64,000 nucleotides of DNA from Crotophaga sulcirostris (taxonomy: Eukaryota > Chordata > Aves > Cuculiformes > Crotophagidae): the NCBI GenBank assembly GCA_013397455.1, contig VYZB01000223.1, positions 1,315,274 through 1,379,273 on the forward strand. The letters are read 5' to 3'. This document shows, piece after piece, positions 54,201 through 58,651 of this stretch. The notes beneath the pieces were generated by a model that did not search any database, had not been told where the DNA came from, and worked only from the letters and a program-made list of their open reading frames with translations. Every line of letters begins with the position of its first letter. The first letter of the stretch is position 1. A program made the translations under genes and the position numbers.

Positions 54201-57200
54201 TTCAAATGGAGTACGATTATCCTGTAAATTTAGAACTGAATTAGCTGATCTGGTTTACTTACTCCATGAAAATATGGCAGATACTAAAGCTTCATTAGCT
54301 GACATTCATGTACTGCTGTATACCTCAGTGAAAGTAGATTTTCCTAAACAGACTGTGTATAGAGTGCTTGTTCTTACAAATACTCATATAGGTCTCTTAA
54401 GGGAAAATAAGGTCTTTTATCCTGCACCTAACCTTTTGGAAGCTTCATGCCAGGAATCACGTTTTGACAGCCTTCAGTTATACAGTTTGAATGATATCCG
54501 ATGTGTAGTTTTGCCAGACAAAGAAAATTTCACAAAAATCGAGCTTGTGTTTTCTAGAAGGTGCAAGGTTGGATCTGATTCAGGAATTGGTTTTTCTAAA
54601 TACTGTGAAAAAGAAATAAATACTCAACTCACAGTCTTCCCATCAATTCTTCAAAGCAGTTTGCATATCCCTTCAGAAATCTGGAAATTAACATTCAGTT
54701 CAAGGGAAGAAACCATTTGGCTAATCATGCATCTGACTAGGTGTTGAAATCCAAATACGTTTAGATACATTCGAAACAAGAGGCTAATGAATATTGATAA
54801 AATCCTTTTTTTTTGTCATATCAATAAGCAAGAGTTCTTTGAACCTTTAAGAGAATACCATAGGGTGTTTACATGCATCTTGGCAAAAATCATTATTACT
54901 CAAGTGCTTACTTTTTGTGAGTCTAATATGCTGCACATGCATCTACCTGGAAAGCTAGGAAATTAAATGTTTCTATCTTACATGGTAGGTGGATTAAAAC
55001 TATAATTATAGCTGTGTTTTCTGATTTCCATTTTGGCTGTTGTTTCTGGCTCCCTCCATCTCCTGTCCATCTTCATTAATGGCTTCTCCATTCCTCCTTG
55101 ATTGTCCTTTCCTTAATCTTTTTGAGTATCTTTGTTTTTCATGCTTCTCATCTGTTTTATGCCCTTGATCTCTATATTTCAAAACACGTGCAATATTTTT
55201 TTTTTGTCTGAGCTGTAACGTGTGGTTAGTTGGGTTTACCCACTTTGCCTAGAGCAAAAAGGGCGTAGACTATGTGGAAGCAGTGAAATAGAACAAGAAA
55301 AATGCAGAGGAGGTCCAATGCGATCTTTTTAGATTTGCCCCTTCCCCCACCTTTTCTAGCCGGGAAGCAATGCACGGATTTAAGTCATTCCTACTTATTT
55401 GTCAAAAACTTGTACTTCCCTGCAATAGAATGAGTCTTTATATTCCCTGGATGTGAGTGCTTAAGGAAAATGTGATGTGAAAATGAACCTGGTTAAAGGG
55501 TGTAAACAGGCATTGCTTATGCTTTAAATAACATTTTGACGTTTGGTCGTGCTATTCTACATGTGGTAAGACAAATGTTTGGGGATTTGTGATAAGCATA
55601 CATGTTTCTCGTGCTGTTAAATGAATAGTTAGCAACTGAGGATACTACCTGAAGGATAAAGTAAGTTGAACTCTACAGTTCTTTTCATATGATATGCCTG
55701 GCTTGTCTTTCCTCTTCTGCTTCCTTACTAATGGGGTTTTTGATGCTGTAAGGTTCTCTTACAGTCTTTTTAATATTATATTCCAAGAAATATTGGAACT
55801 ATTGAACATTAGTAAAAGATTTCCATTAGTCAAGACTTCCCTTAAGCTTAGTACAAGGTTTTTATTTACTTATTAACCCTGTCAGGTCTTCAAATCGTAA
55901 TTAAGCTATTGTCTCCCACTTTTGTTTCTTCCCTTGTTAAAGGGAGCTGAATACCTTTGAATCCTGTTGCTTGAATGTGCCATCTGCCTTGTTTGAGGAA
56001 GATGGTTCTTGGCAGCAAAAACAGTGGTATCTAATCTGAAATTCTAAATTCTGTAAGCATATTGCCAGTAGAGGTGCAATCTTCTACTAGACAGAGTTAG
56101 ACTTCAGTCTCTCTGCTAGTATAAGAACATTTCCCATTTGTTCTAACCATATGTTAAGACAGGATAATATAATTCACATGGGATTTAAAAAGAAAGAACT
56201 TGCATTGGATGGGGAAGTTGTGTCTGGAAGAATGAACACTGGTTTGGATAGAGAATTCAGGGGTTTTTTATCTTAACAAAACTTTTTACTGCCTTAAGGA
56301 AGTCCAAAAATGAGCAAAATGTGTCATGTTATTTTGAGGTATGGTTTTTGTCTTTAACAAAAAAAAGTATGCACAAATACCTCACAGAATGTGTAGCATA
56401 GTAGTTATGAGTTGGAGCATAACTTCATGTCAGTCCAGTTCAAAAGTGGCTCCCACATTGACATCAGTAAGTTATTTCTTCTCAGCCTTGCCGAAAGTTG
56501 ACATTGAGTGGCACTATGTGGGAGAACTGTCTTAACCAAGGCTGTTAAATGACAGCAGTTTCCGCAAATAATTCCTGTTCAGATTATCCCCCAAAGTTAA
56601 ATGTTTGTGTGTGTTGTGTTCCAGATAACATGGTTTTCCTTTTTTTGTGTTTGTTTTAAAATTTAACTCAATGAATATTCTGCACTTTTATGAAAAAACT
56701 TCACAGCAATATCTTTTATTGTACTGTAAATTAAACATAACATAGCGATCGATGTTTGTGACTGTCAAAGCGTTATTTAATGTATTAGGATGTGTTTTTA
56801 ACAGTGCTTAGTGTTTGAGATTATTTTCTTCTCTTACTAGTAACTGTTTGTAATAGTTCGCTGAAAATGACTGCCAATAAATTACGTGTTGACAAGAGGT
56901 GACTTTAAGAGTGACTTTATGGTTTTATTGTTGTTTTAAAACAGATGATATTGTTGTCAAGGCAGTGAACTCCTCTTTCCCTCAAGGAAATAATTGCTTT
57001 CATTTCTATGCTCCAGAAATGAGTTTCAGTTAGAAAGCTGGAATCTTGGTGAGAAGTAAAAGAAGGACAAAATGGAGAGGACAAAATATTTGTTGTGTAA
57101 ACAAAACTAGATATATATTTCCATTCCAATACAAACTGTTTCATGTTTTGACTTAAAAAAAAAGATTGTGGAAAACACCTTCTACATAAAGTCAGTTAAT

Positions 57201-58651
57201 TGGAACTAAAATTAACTATGTTTGTATTTTCTTTTTCACTACTCTTAATGCTAACGTTAAGGGAAATGACATTGGCATTTATAATTGACTAGTAATGGAA
57301 TGATAGCCTCGCCTCCTCAATAACCAGATGAGGTTGCCAAAAAACTGCCAAAAACCAGCATACAGAGAGACATTTCTGAATGAGTTTCAGACTTTCTTCC
57401 ATCTCCTACACATTATCACGTGTACTGGAAGTCACCCAAGAGTAGCTACAGAGAGACCAAGTGGCAATGAATGCCACATTCACATGCGGGGCTAGTGTTG
57501 GTCAAACCTGAAGAATTTTGACCAAGCAACATGTCTCATGGTAGTGGCTAAGGGACTGAAAATAAATGTTGCGAATACAGTATCTATATAGGTGATACAC
57601 AAATACATAACATGGTCTCAACTTTAAAGTGATAGATTTTCAATCTTTTTTGTTATCATTAACTTATATTTGTCAAGGTATGTTATTTTTTAAGTACCTT
57701 TTAAGTTTTCAGACCAAATCCGTTCAATTGAGAAAGTGGAGGACTTCCTAAAAGGCAATTTCTGTACTTGTTCACTGTAAATGTTTATGTTACTTTTGAA
57801 CACACTCACTGAAAAGAATTAATCTTTTCAATGCGAAACTGTTTTATTTTTGACATAACTTCAGAGTTACAGATTCCATCTGGCTGTTAGAGGAATATGC
57901 CCTCATTACAAATACCTCTTTCAGACATTTTTGTCAACACCACGAAAATTTATCATAGTTGAGTTTTCTGTTAATTAGGTATGATTTAACAAGAACAATA
58001 GGAAACTGTCTGACAATGGATTACTATATTATTTATACCTTCTTTAATTATAAAATTAGTTTGGATTTAAAAGTGTAAGGTATTGACAATTTCTGAATTG
58101 CTTCGATCCACTGCAGCTTGGCATGATAGTATAAAAAGGTTTATTATGAAAAGACATACAAAAAGTATGGCTGGCTCTGAATCTTGGTTATTTTTTTCAA
58201 AGAGGGTTAATACAAAGTCTTCTGCTTTCCCTCATTTTTGATATCTAAGCTGAAAATACCTTTTCAAAGAATGAGCAATATTTTTTTAGAAACTTCACCT
58301 CAATGTTTTCATGCATAACAAAACACTAAGGCTTCTTATAAGAGGAGATCCACTTTGTTTTCAAGTAATTCCTTCATTTTTAAAATAATTTCTAACTCCT
58401 CCATGTTCTCTCTCCCTGTTCTTCTGGCAAAGAACATTGTCTCATTTTTAGTGAAGTTCTTTTCTTTTTTTCCTTATGTAGTGATTTTGGTTTTCCTTTG
58501 TTCTCCCTATTTGGTATGCACATGAAAGCGGATGGTCTGTCGTTCTCTGGGAGCAAATCCAGATGACCTAAAGGACCCAATTAAAATTAGTATTCCACGC
58601 TATGTCCTGTGTGGGCAGGGAAAGGATGAACACTATGAGTTTGAAATAAAG
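106..58651 (+). CDS. KIF16B: KIF16B gene, partial: kinesin-3 early endosome motor (15 exons visible)
   Basis: Coding exons seen, all GT-AG: 106-281, 2161-2226, 4825-4884, 30404-30523, 31085-31136, 32283-32420, 37150-37232, 37432-37520, 44288-44341, 45516-46862, 49872-50030, 50866-50971, 51499-51549, then either 52567-54747 (alternative last exon) or 58529-58651 (PX). Phases agree at every junction. Domain order is motor end, neck, FHA, long coiled coil, PX, which is the KIF16B/SNX23 plan. KIF16A/STARD9 would end in a START domain instead. Known of the family: a plus-end microtubule motor that binds PI(3)P through its PX domain, sets the peripheral position of early endosomes and affects receptor recycling and degradation. 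The 5' motor exons and the 3' end of the PX domain lie outside the window. Confidence 0.96.
282..2160 (+). other. Intron (phase 0), 1.9 kb
   Basis: AT-rich intron with donor GTTAGC and a pyrimidine-rich acceptor ending TTTCTAG at 2160. I see no repeat, RNA gene or conserved open frame. Short frames at 1463-1672 and 1681-1905 have no recognisable product and look like chance. Confidence 0.8.
2161..2226 (+). CDS. KIF16B: KIF16B exon: neck/linker segment
   Basis: 66 nt, 22 codons, phase 0 at both ends. It encodes [20 protein letters not shown] followed by AR. This is the short Ser/Pro hinge after the neck coil and the start of the next helix, a stretch well conserved in KIF16B. The donor is a consensus GTGAGT at 2227. 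Confidence 0.95.
2227..4824 (+). other. Intron (phase 0), 2.6 kb, with a 5-N gap
   Basis: AT-rich intron ending in a TTTTATAG acceptor at 4824. It contains an assembly gap of five N at 3634-3638, next to a strongly AT-rich patch at about 3640-3710. No coding or RNA feature recognised. Confidence 0.8.
3634..3638. other. Assembly gap (5 N)
   Basis: Five undetermined bases, flanked on the right by an ATT/TAA-rich low-complexity stretch. The length 5 is probably a placeholder. It lies inside an intron and does not affect coding sequence. Confidence 0.97.
4825..4884 (+). CDS. KIF16B: KIF16B exon: helical segment before the FHA domain
   Basis: 60 nt, 20 codons, phase 0 at both ends: [20 protein letters not shown]. 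It is the amphipathic helix that precedes the FHA domain in kinesin-3 motors, with the W-x(3)-W spacing (WTNKW) typical of this linker in the KIF1/KIF16 group. The donor GTAAGG at 4885 opens the longest intron of the window. Confidence 0.95.
13051..13210. other. CpG-dense patch of unknown origin in an AT-rich intron
   Basis: Within 13060-13095 there are five CpG dinucleotides (ACGGATCGCCG and CCGCG), with a further one near 13211. The surrounding intron is nearly CpG-free. The local GC is higher over about 160 bp, and three overlapping open frames of about 80 codons cover it on both strands. I do not recognise a repeat family or protein here. It could be a young repeat fragment or an unmethylated or regulatory patch. 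Confidence 0.35.
17546..17600. other. Assembly gap (55 N)
   Basis: Run of 55 undetermined bases inside the 25.5 kb intron. The flanks are ordinary AT-rich intron sequence. No coding consequence is apparent. Confidence 0.97.
18645..18660. repeat. T16 homopolymer
   Basis: Sixteen consecutive T about 105 bp before the 3' end of the minus-strand CR1 fragment. It may be simple slippage, and nothing links it to the CR1 tail, which uses short non-A repeats. Confidence 0.9.
18766..19530 (-). mobile_element. CR1 LINE, minus strand, 5'-truncated with internal deletion
   Basis: The left end is the reverse complement of the CR1 3' terminus (ACAGAATGATAGGGGCTGGA, then GGGACCTCCAGAGGTCGTCC). The right part, 19224-19472 read on the minus strand, encodes reverse transcriptase fragments typical of CR1 ORF2 ([35 protein letters not shown]). 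The block around motif A, normally LDFSKAFD, is frameshifted and unreadable. Near 19165 the sequence jumps from the RT middle to the 3' region, so roughly the second half of the RT is missing, or two fragments are abutted. Dead copy in the KIF16B intron. Confidence 0.93.
20388..20413. repeat. 13-bp perfect tandem duplication
   Basis: TTACATATTTAAA occurs twice head to tail with no mismatch. It is an AT-rich slippage-type duplication in intron sequence. Confidence 0.9.
20908..20931. repeat. T17-G7 compound homopolymer
   Basis: Seventeen T directly followed by seven G. Low-complexity intron sequence that is prone to sequencing and replication slippage. Confidence 0.9.
29059..29127. repeat. 16-bp direct repeat pair
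   Basis: TGAATGCCAGAGAACT occurs at 29059-29074 and again at 29112-29127. Start to start the copies are 53 bp apart. The spacer carries no recognisable element. Confidence 0.85.
30404..30523 (+). CDS. KIF16B: KIF16B exon: pre-FHA linker and first FHA strand
   Basis: 120 nt, 40 codons, phase 0 at both ends. It starts [20 protein letters not shown], continues with the [13 protein letters not shown] loop, and ends at the first FHA strand IILYHLK. The LxGIDDDxLSTG pattern before the FHA core is characteristic of the KIF1/KIF13/KIF16 kinesin-3 group. The acceptor is TTTACAG at 30403 and the donor GTAAAT at 30524. Confidence 0.96.
30524..31084 (+). other. Intron (phase 0), 561 bp
   Basis: Short AT-rich intron with donor GTAAAT and acceptor TTAATTAG. 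Nothing else seen. Confidence 0.85.
31085..31136 (+). CDS. KIF16B: KIF16B exon: FHA domain, G-R strand
   Basis: 52 nt, 17 codons plus one base (phase 1 out). It encodes [17 protein letters not shown]. The G-Q-T-x-V-G-R segment carries the conserved Gly-Arg of the FHA fold. In canonical FHA domains that Arg contacts the phosphothreonine peptide backbone, although kinesin-3 FHA domains mainly act in autoinhibition and dimerisation. The donor GTATGG is non-optimal but in frame with the next exon. Confidence 0.94.
31137..32282 (+). other. Intron (phase 1), 1.1 kb
   Basis: AT-rich intron with a pyrimidine-poor but T-rich acceptor TTTGAATTTAG ending at 32282. No repeats or RNA genes recognised. 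The 72-codon frame at 32028-32246 is Lys/Asn-rich and has no splice or homology support. Confidence 0.8.
32283..32420 (+). CDS. KIF16B: KIF16B exon: FHA domain core
   Basis: 138 nt: two bases finishing a Val codon, 45 codons, one base out. It carries [15 protein letters not shown], the FHA S-x-x-H motif, then the [16 protein letters not shown] strand pair with the conserved Asn-Gly, and ends ATHLNQ. These are the two most diagnostic FHA motifs, so this exon fixes the domain identity. The donor GTATTA at 32421 is weak, yet phase and protein continue correctly at 37150. Confidence 0.96.
32421..37149 (+). other. Intron (phase 1), 4.7 kb, with a CR1 copy
   Basis: It contains a plus-strand CR1 LINE 3' fragment at about 34125-34831. 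The rest is AT-rich unique-looking sequence with only chance-size frames. Confidence 0.8.
34125..34831 (+). mobile_element. CR1 LINE 3' fragment, plus strand
   Basis: About 700 bp homologous to the end of CR1 ORF2 plus the 3'UTR. Readable pieces in shifting frames include [31 protein letters not shown] and [17 protein letters not shown] text. The final ORF2 segment at 34498-34749 contains [11 protein letters not shown] and [20 protein letters not shown]. It ends in the CR1 terminus (GACTTGATGATCTTAAGGGT, then AACAATTCTGTGATTTT). It is 5'-truncated and carries frameshifts and an internal stop, so it cannot encode a working element. Confidence 0.95.
37150..37232 (+). CDS. KIF16B: KIF16B exon: end of FHA domain
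   Basis: 83 nt: two bases completing a Gly codon, then 27 codons, phase 0 out. It encodes the last FHA strands and helix, [20 protein letters not shown] followed by AKLREKRK. The LGxxxxFRFNHP motif closes the FHA domain in kinesin-3 proteins. The donor is GTGAGA at 37233, followed by a short 199 bp intron. Confidence 0.96.
37432..37520 (+). CDS. KIF16B: KIF16B exon: Ser-rich linker after FHA
   Basis: 89 nt, 29 codons plus two bases. It encodes [20 protein letters not shown] and LSAVMLYNP, then the split Gly. The Ser/Thr-rich linker between the FHA domain and the coil is a plausible phosphorylation region (inference). As I recall the mammalian protein, the position of the Cys in KSCEN is Arg. 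That could be a lineage change and should be checked by alignment. The donor is a consensus GTGAGT. Confidence 0.93.
38589..38613. repeat. Perfect inverted repeat, 11-bp arms, 3-nt loop
   Basis: TCAAACTATCT (38589-38599), loop TTC, then AGATAGTTTGA (38603-38613). The arms match without mismatch. The stem is AT-rich and short, so it is more likely a chance palindrome or the scar of a small inverted duplication than an RNA gene. Confidence 0.8.
39992..40090 (+). other. Exon-like cryptic segment (possible poison exon)
   Basis: A T-rich tract ending in GTGACAG precedes 39992, and AAG followed by GTAAAG ends the segment at 40090. Between them are 99 nt without a stop in the first frame (33 codons). 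Spliced between the phase-2 neighbours of KIF16B, however, it would be read in another frame that hits TGA after about nine codons. If used, it would truncate the protein. There is no sequence evidence of use, only the splice-site pair. Confidence 0.2.
40435..40450. repeat. T16 homopolymer
   Basis: Sixteen T in a row in the 6.8 kb intron. Simple low-complexity sequence. Confidence 0.9.
40890..40913 (+). other. G-rich tract, G-quadruplex candidate
   Basis: Runs of G7, G4, G2 and G6 separated by one or two A on the coding strand. The G7 can supply two G3 runs, giving four runs of at least three G with very short loops. It would be present in the nascent KIF16B RNA. Confidence 0.5.
44288..44341 (+). 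CDS. KIF16B: KIF16B exon: start of the coiled-coil stalk
   Basis: 54 nt: one base finishing Gly, 17 codons [17 protein letters not shown], and two bases of Arg. A strongly charged heptad-like helix that begins the long stalk. The acceptor is TATTCAG at 44287 and the donor GTAATA at 44342. Confidence 0.94.
44342..45515 (+). other. Intron (phase 2), 1.2 kb
   Basis: AT-rich intron ending in TTTTACTGTAG. No feature recognised. Confidence 0.85.
45516..46862 (+). CDS. KIF16B: KIF16B large exon: coiled-coil stalk
   Basis: 1347 nt: one base finishing Arg, 448 codons, two bases of the next Arg. It encodes almost pure coiled coil rich in Glu, Lys, Gln and Leu. Landmarks in order: [20 protein letters not shown] (about residue 27), [36 protein letters not shown], then [19 protein letters not shown], the [19 protein letters not shown] segment, [20 protein letters not shown] and [20 protein letters not shown]. 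These match KIF16B along the whole exon. Known role of the stalk: dimerisation and, in neurons, inhibitory folding onto the motor. The donor is a consensus GTAAGT at 46863. The exon is intact. Confidence 0.97.
46863..49871 (+). other. Intron (phase 2), 3.0 kb
   Basis: AT-rich intron with consensus donor GTAAGT and acceptor TCTTTCTAG at 49871. It contains a C9 run at 49470-49478. No repeat element or second gene recognised. Confidence 0.82.
49872..50030 (+). CDS. KIF16B: KIF16B exon: end of coil and Ser/Pro-rich linker
   Basis: 159 nt: one base finishing Arg, 52 codons, two bases of the next Arg. It begins with the coil end [20 protein letters not shown] and passes into a low-complexity linker, [20 protein letters not shown], that is probably disordered. 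The helix part is well conserved in KIF16B, while the linker is known to vary. The donor is GTAGGT at 50031. Confidence 0.94.
50031..50865 (+). other. Intron (phase 2), 835 bp
   Basis: AT-rich intron with an acceptor CTTGAAG at 50865 preceded by a T-rich tract. Nothing else recognised. Confidence 0.85.
50866..50971 (+). CDS. KIF16B: KIF16B exon: short helix and linker before the tail
   Basis: 106 nt: one base finishing Arg, then 35 codons, phase 0 out. It encodes [20 protein letters not shown] followed by [15 protein letters not shown]. The EEVQRRLQ-type helix is shared with other KIF16B proteins. The second half is divergent linker. The donor is GTGAGC at 50972. Confidence 0.93.
50972..51498 (+). 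other. Intron (phase 0), 527 bp
   Basis: AT-rich intron with an acceptor TTGTTCTTAG at 51498. It includes a T run near 51171-51184 followed by an unused CCAG. Nothing else recognised. Confidence 0.82.
51499..51549 (+). CDS. KIF16B: KIF16B exon: last common exon before the alternative tails
   Basis: 51 nt, 17 codons [17 protein letters not shown], phase 0 at both ends. It matches the KIF16B segment just before the PX domain. Its donor (GAG, then GTAGGT) can join in frame to either of two downstream acceptors: 52567 (long alternative tail) or 58529 (PX domain). It is therefore the branch point of the two C-termini. Confidence 0.93.
51550..52566 (+). other. Intron before the alternative last exon
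   Basis: 1.0 kb of AT-rich sequence. The 3' end has a long pyrimidine tract (CTATTTTCTTCTTTTGAAATTTTTAACAG), a strong acceptor. The three bases 52561-52563 are an in-frame TAA, so the open frame downstream cannot start earlier than this acceptor. Confidence 0.85.
52567..54747 (+). CDS. KIF16B: KIF16B alternative terminal exon: 726-codon PX-less tail
   Basis: Starts right after a TTTTTAACAG acceptor with [19 protein letters not shown]. It is in phase 0 with the donor at 51549 and stays open to TGA at 54745-54747. An open frame this long in such AT-rich DNA is not chance. Tail residues 1 to about 385 are Ser/Asn/Cys-rich and look disordered. From about 388 ([19 protein letters not shown]) the sequence becomes hydrophobic and strand-rich: [45 protein letters not shown] second such block from about 552 has [15 protein letters not shown] and ends [21 protein letters not shown] infer PH-like folds; I cannot name the family. 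No PX domain, no transmembrane segment. In situ it would replace the PI(3)P-binding tail. Confidence 0.88.
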   Translation, partial: KSQLWQPHYGFPFLSKDGNCTSELCGENAGVKNHKGQKECSDMWDLFSSSGRISSPLTSEKAFENEKLNSEQESFACRCDIESSLIHSKNINTLKSKNVPYQNVLSTSLQSHDLNNVPYSLCKVENSNHFDDKIITSLNCDSSRSESDCSLSKQLSPVGSLMGASEQAGFNSISCLLFSQSNVHSEIITCKENSPFKTVHSTIEDHSSNCQRPMQQASDLISFKSITSRFDVTSEHTYGLGYLFSKLSCLCKDTSSQLFNSTVVSKQIKELGSLCDRSERCSQAISLMKSLPFVRNLQVNMFFKSDMNQDMSQSTDDVKAHTEKVVQPESPVEEAITMYVNTEISDGCARKPSEGFVSCCKNEELENSVVLRQKFVHFPDLFSKLQVCSLEKVLEFLTCTLPQICIRTEELKGVYWLAVGGSKNPDPEPACLLLFNSVLYVVISSVEQDICQSSLAMFHEVPIITIKEIQIGFAGQNISLLHSAENGLLTIFTYNKHFTQRICHDIVSVLISTTDDTVCLNHQLLKDDLMKISLDWTSEVNDLMFSNGVRLSCKFRTELADLVYLLHENMADTKASLADIHVLLYTSVKVDFPKQTVYRVLVLTNTHIGLLRENKVFYPAPNLLEASCQESRFDSLQLYSLNDIRCVVLPDKENFTKIELVFSRRCKVGSDSGIGFSKYCEKEINTQLTVFPSILQSSLHIPSEIWKLTFSSREETIWLIMHLTRC
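54748..56900 (+). other. 3'UTR of the alternative terminal exon
   Basis: About 2.15 kb between the TGA and the first AATAAA (56876). It is T-rich, with frequent ATTTA motifs. Early ATTAAA hexamers at 54962 and 54993 could give a short UTR of about 0.25 kb. No open frame of note is present. The end is inferred from the signal, not observed. Confidence 0.6.
56876..56881 (+). promoter_or_regulatory. Poly(A) signal AATAAA for the alternative last exon
   Basis: Canonical hexamer about 2.1 kb after the stop codon. A GT/T-rich stretch at about 56915-56940 (TTTATGGTTTTATTGTTGTT) lies 35-60 bp downstream, as expected of a cleavage-stimulating element. A second AATAAA lies at 57561-57566 without such a clear downstream element. 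Confidence 0.6.
56901..58528 (+). other. Intron sequence between the alternative last exon and the PX exon
   Basis: For PX-form transcripts this is the end of a 7.0 kb intron running 51550-58528. AT-rich with no repeat recognised. The acceptor is AAAG at 58528. The pyrimidine tract lies about 20-45 bp upstream and is followed by TTTGGTATGCACATGAAAG, a purine-rich and hence weak 3' splice site. Confidence 0.75.
58529..58651 (+). CDS. KIF16B: KIF16B exon: start of the PX domain
   Basis: 123 nt, 41 codons, phase 0 at both ends. It encodes [20 protein letters not shown], then [20 protein letters not shown] and a final Lys. These are the residues before, and the first two beta strands of, the KIF16B PX domain. 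The IxIPxY-x(n)-YEFxI pattern is typical of sorting-nexin-type PX strands. The basic-pocket residues (an RRYSRF-type motif) belong to the next exon, which I could not find before the window end. Known role: PI(3)P binding on early endosomes. The donor is a consensus GTAAGT at 58652. Confidence 0.96.
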
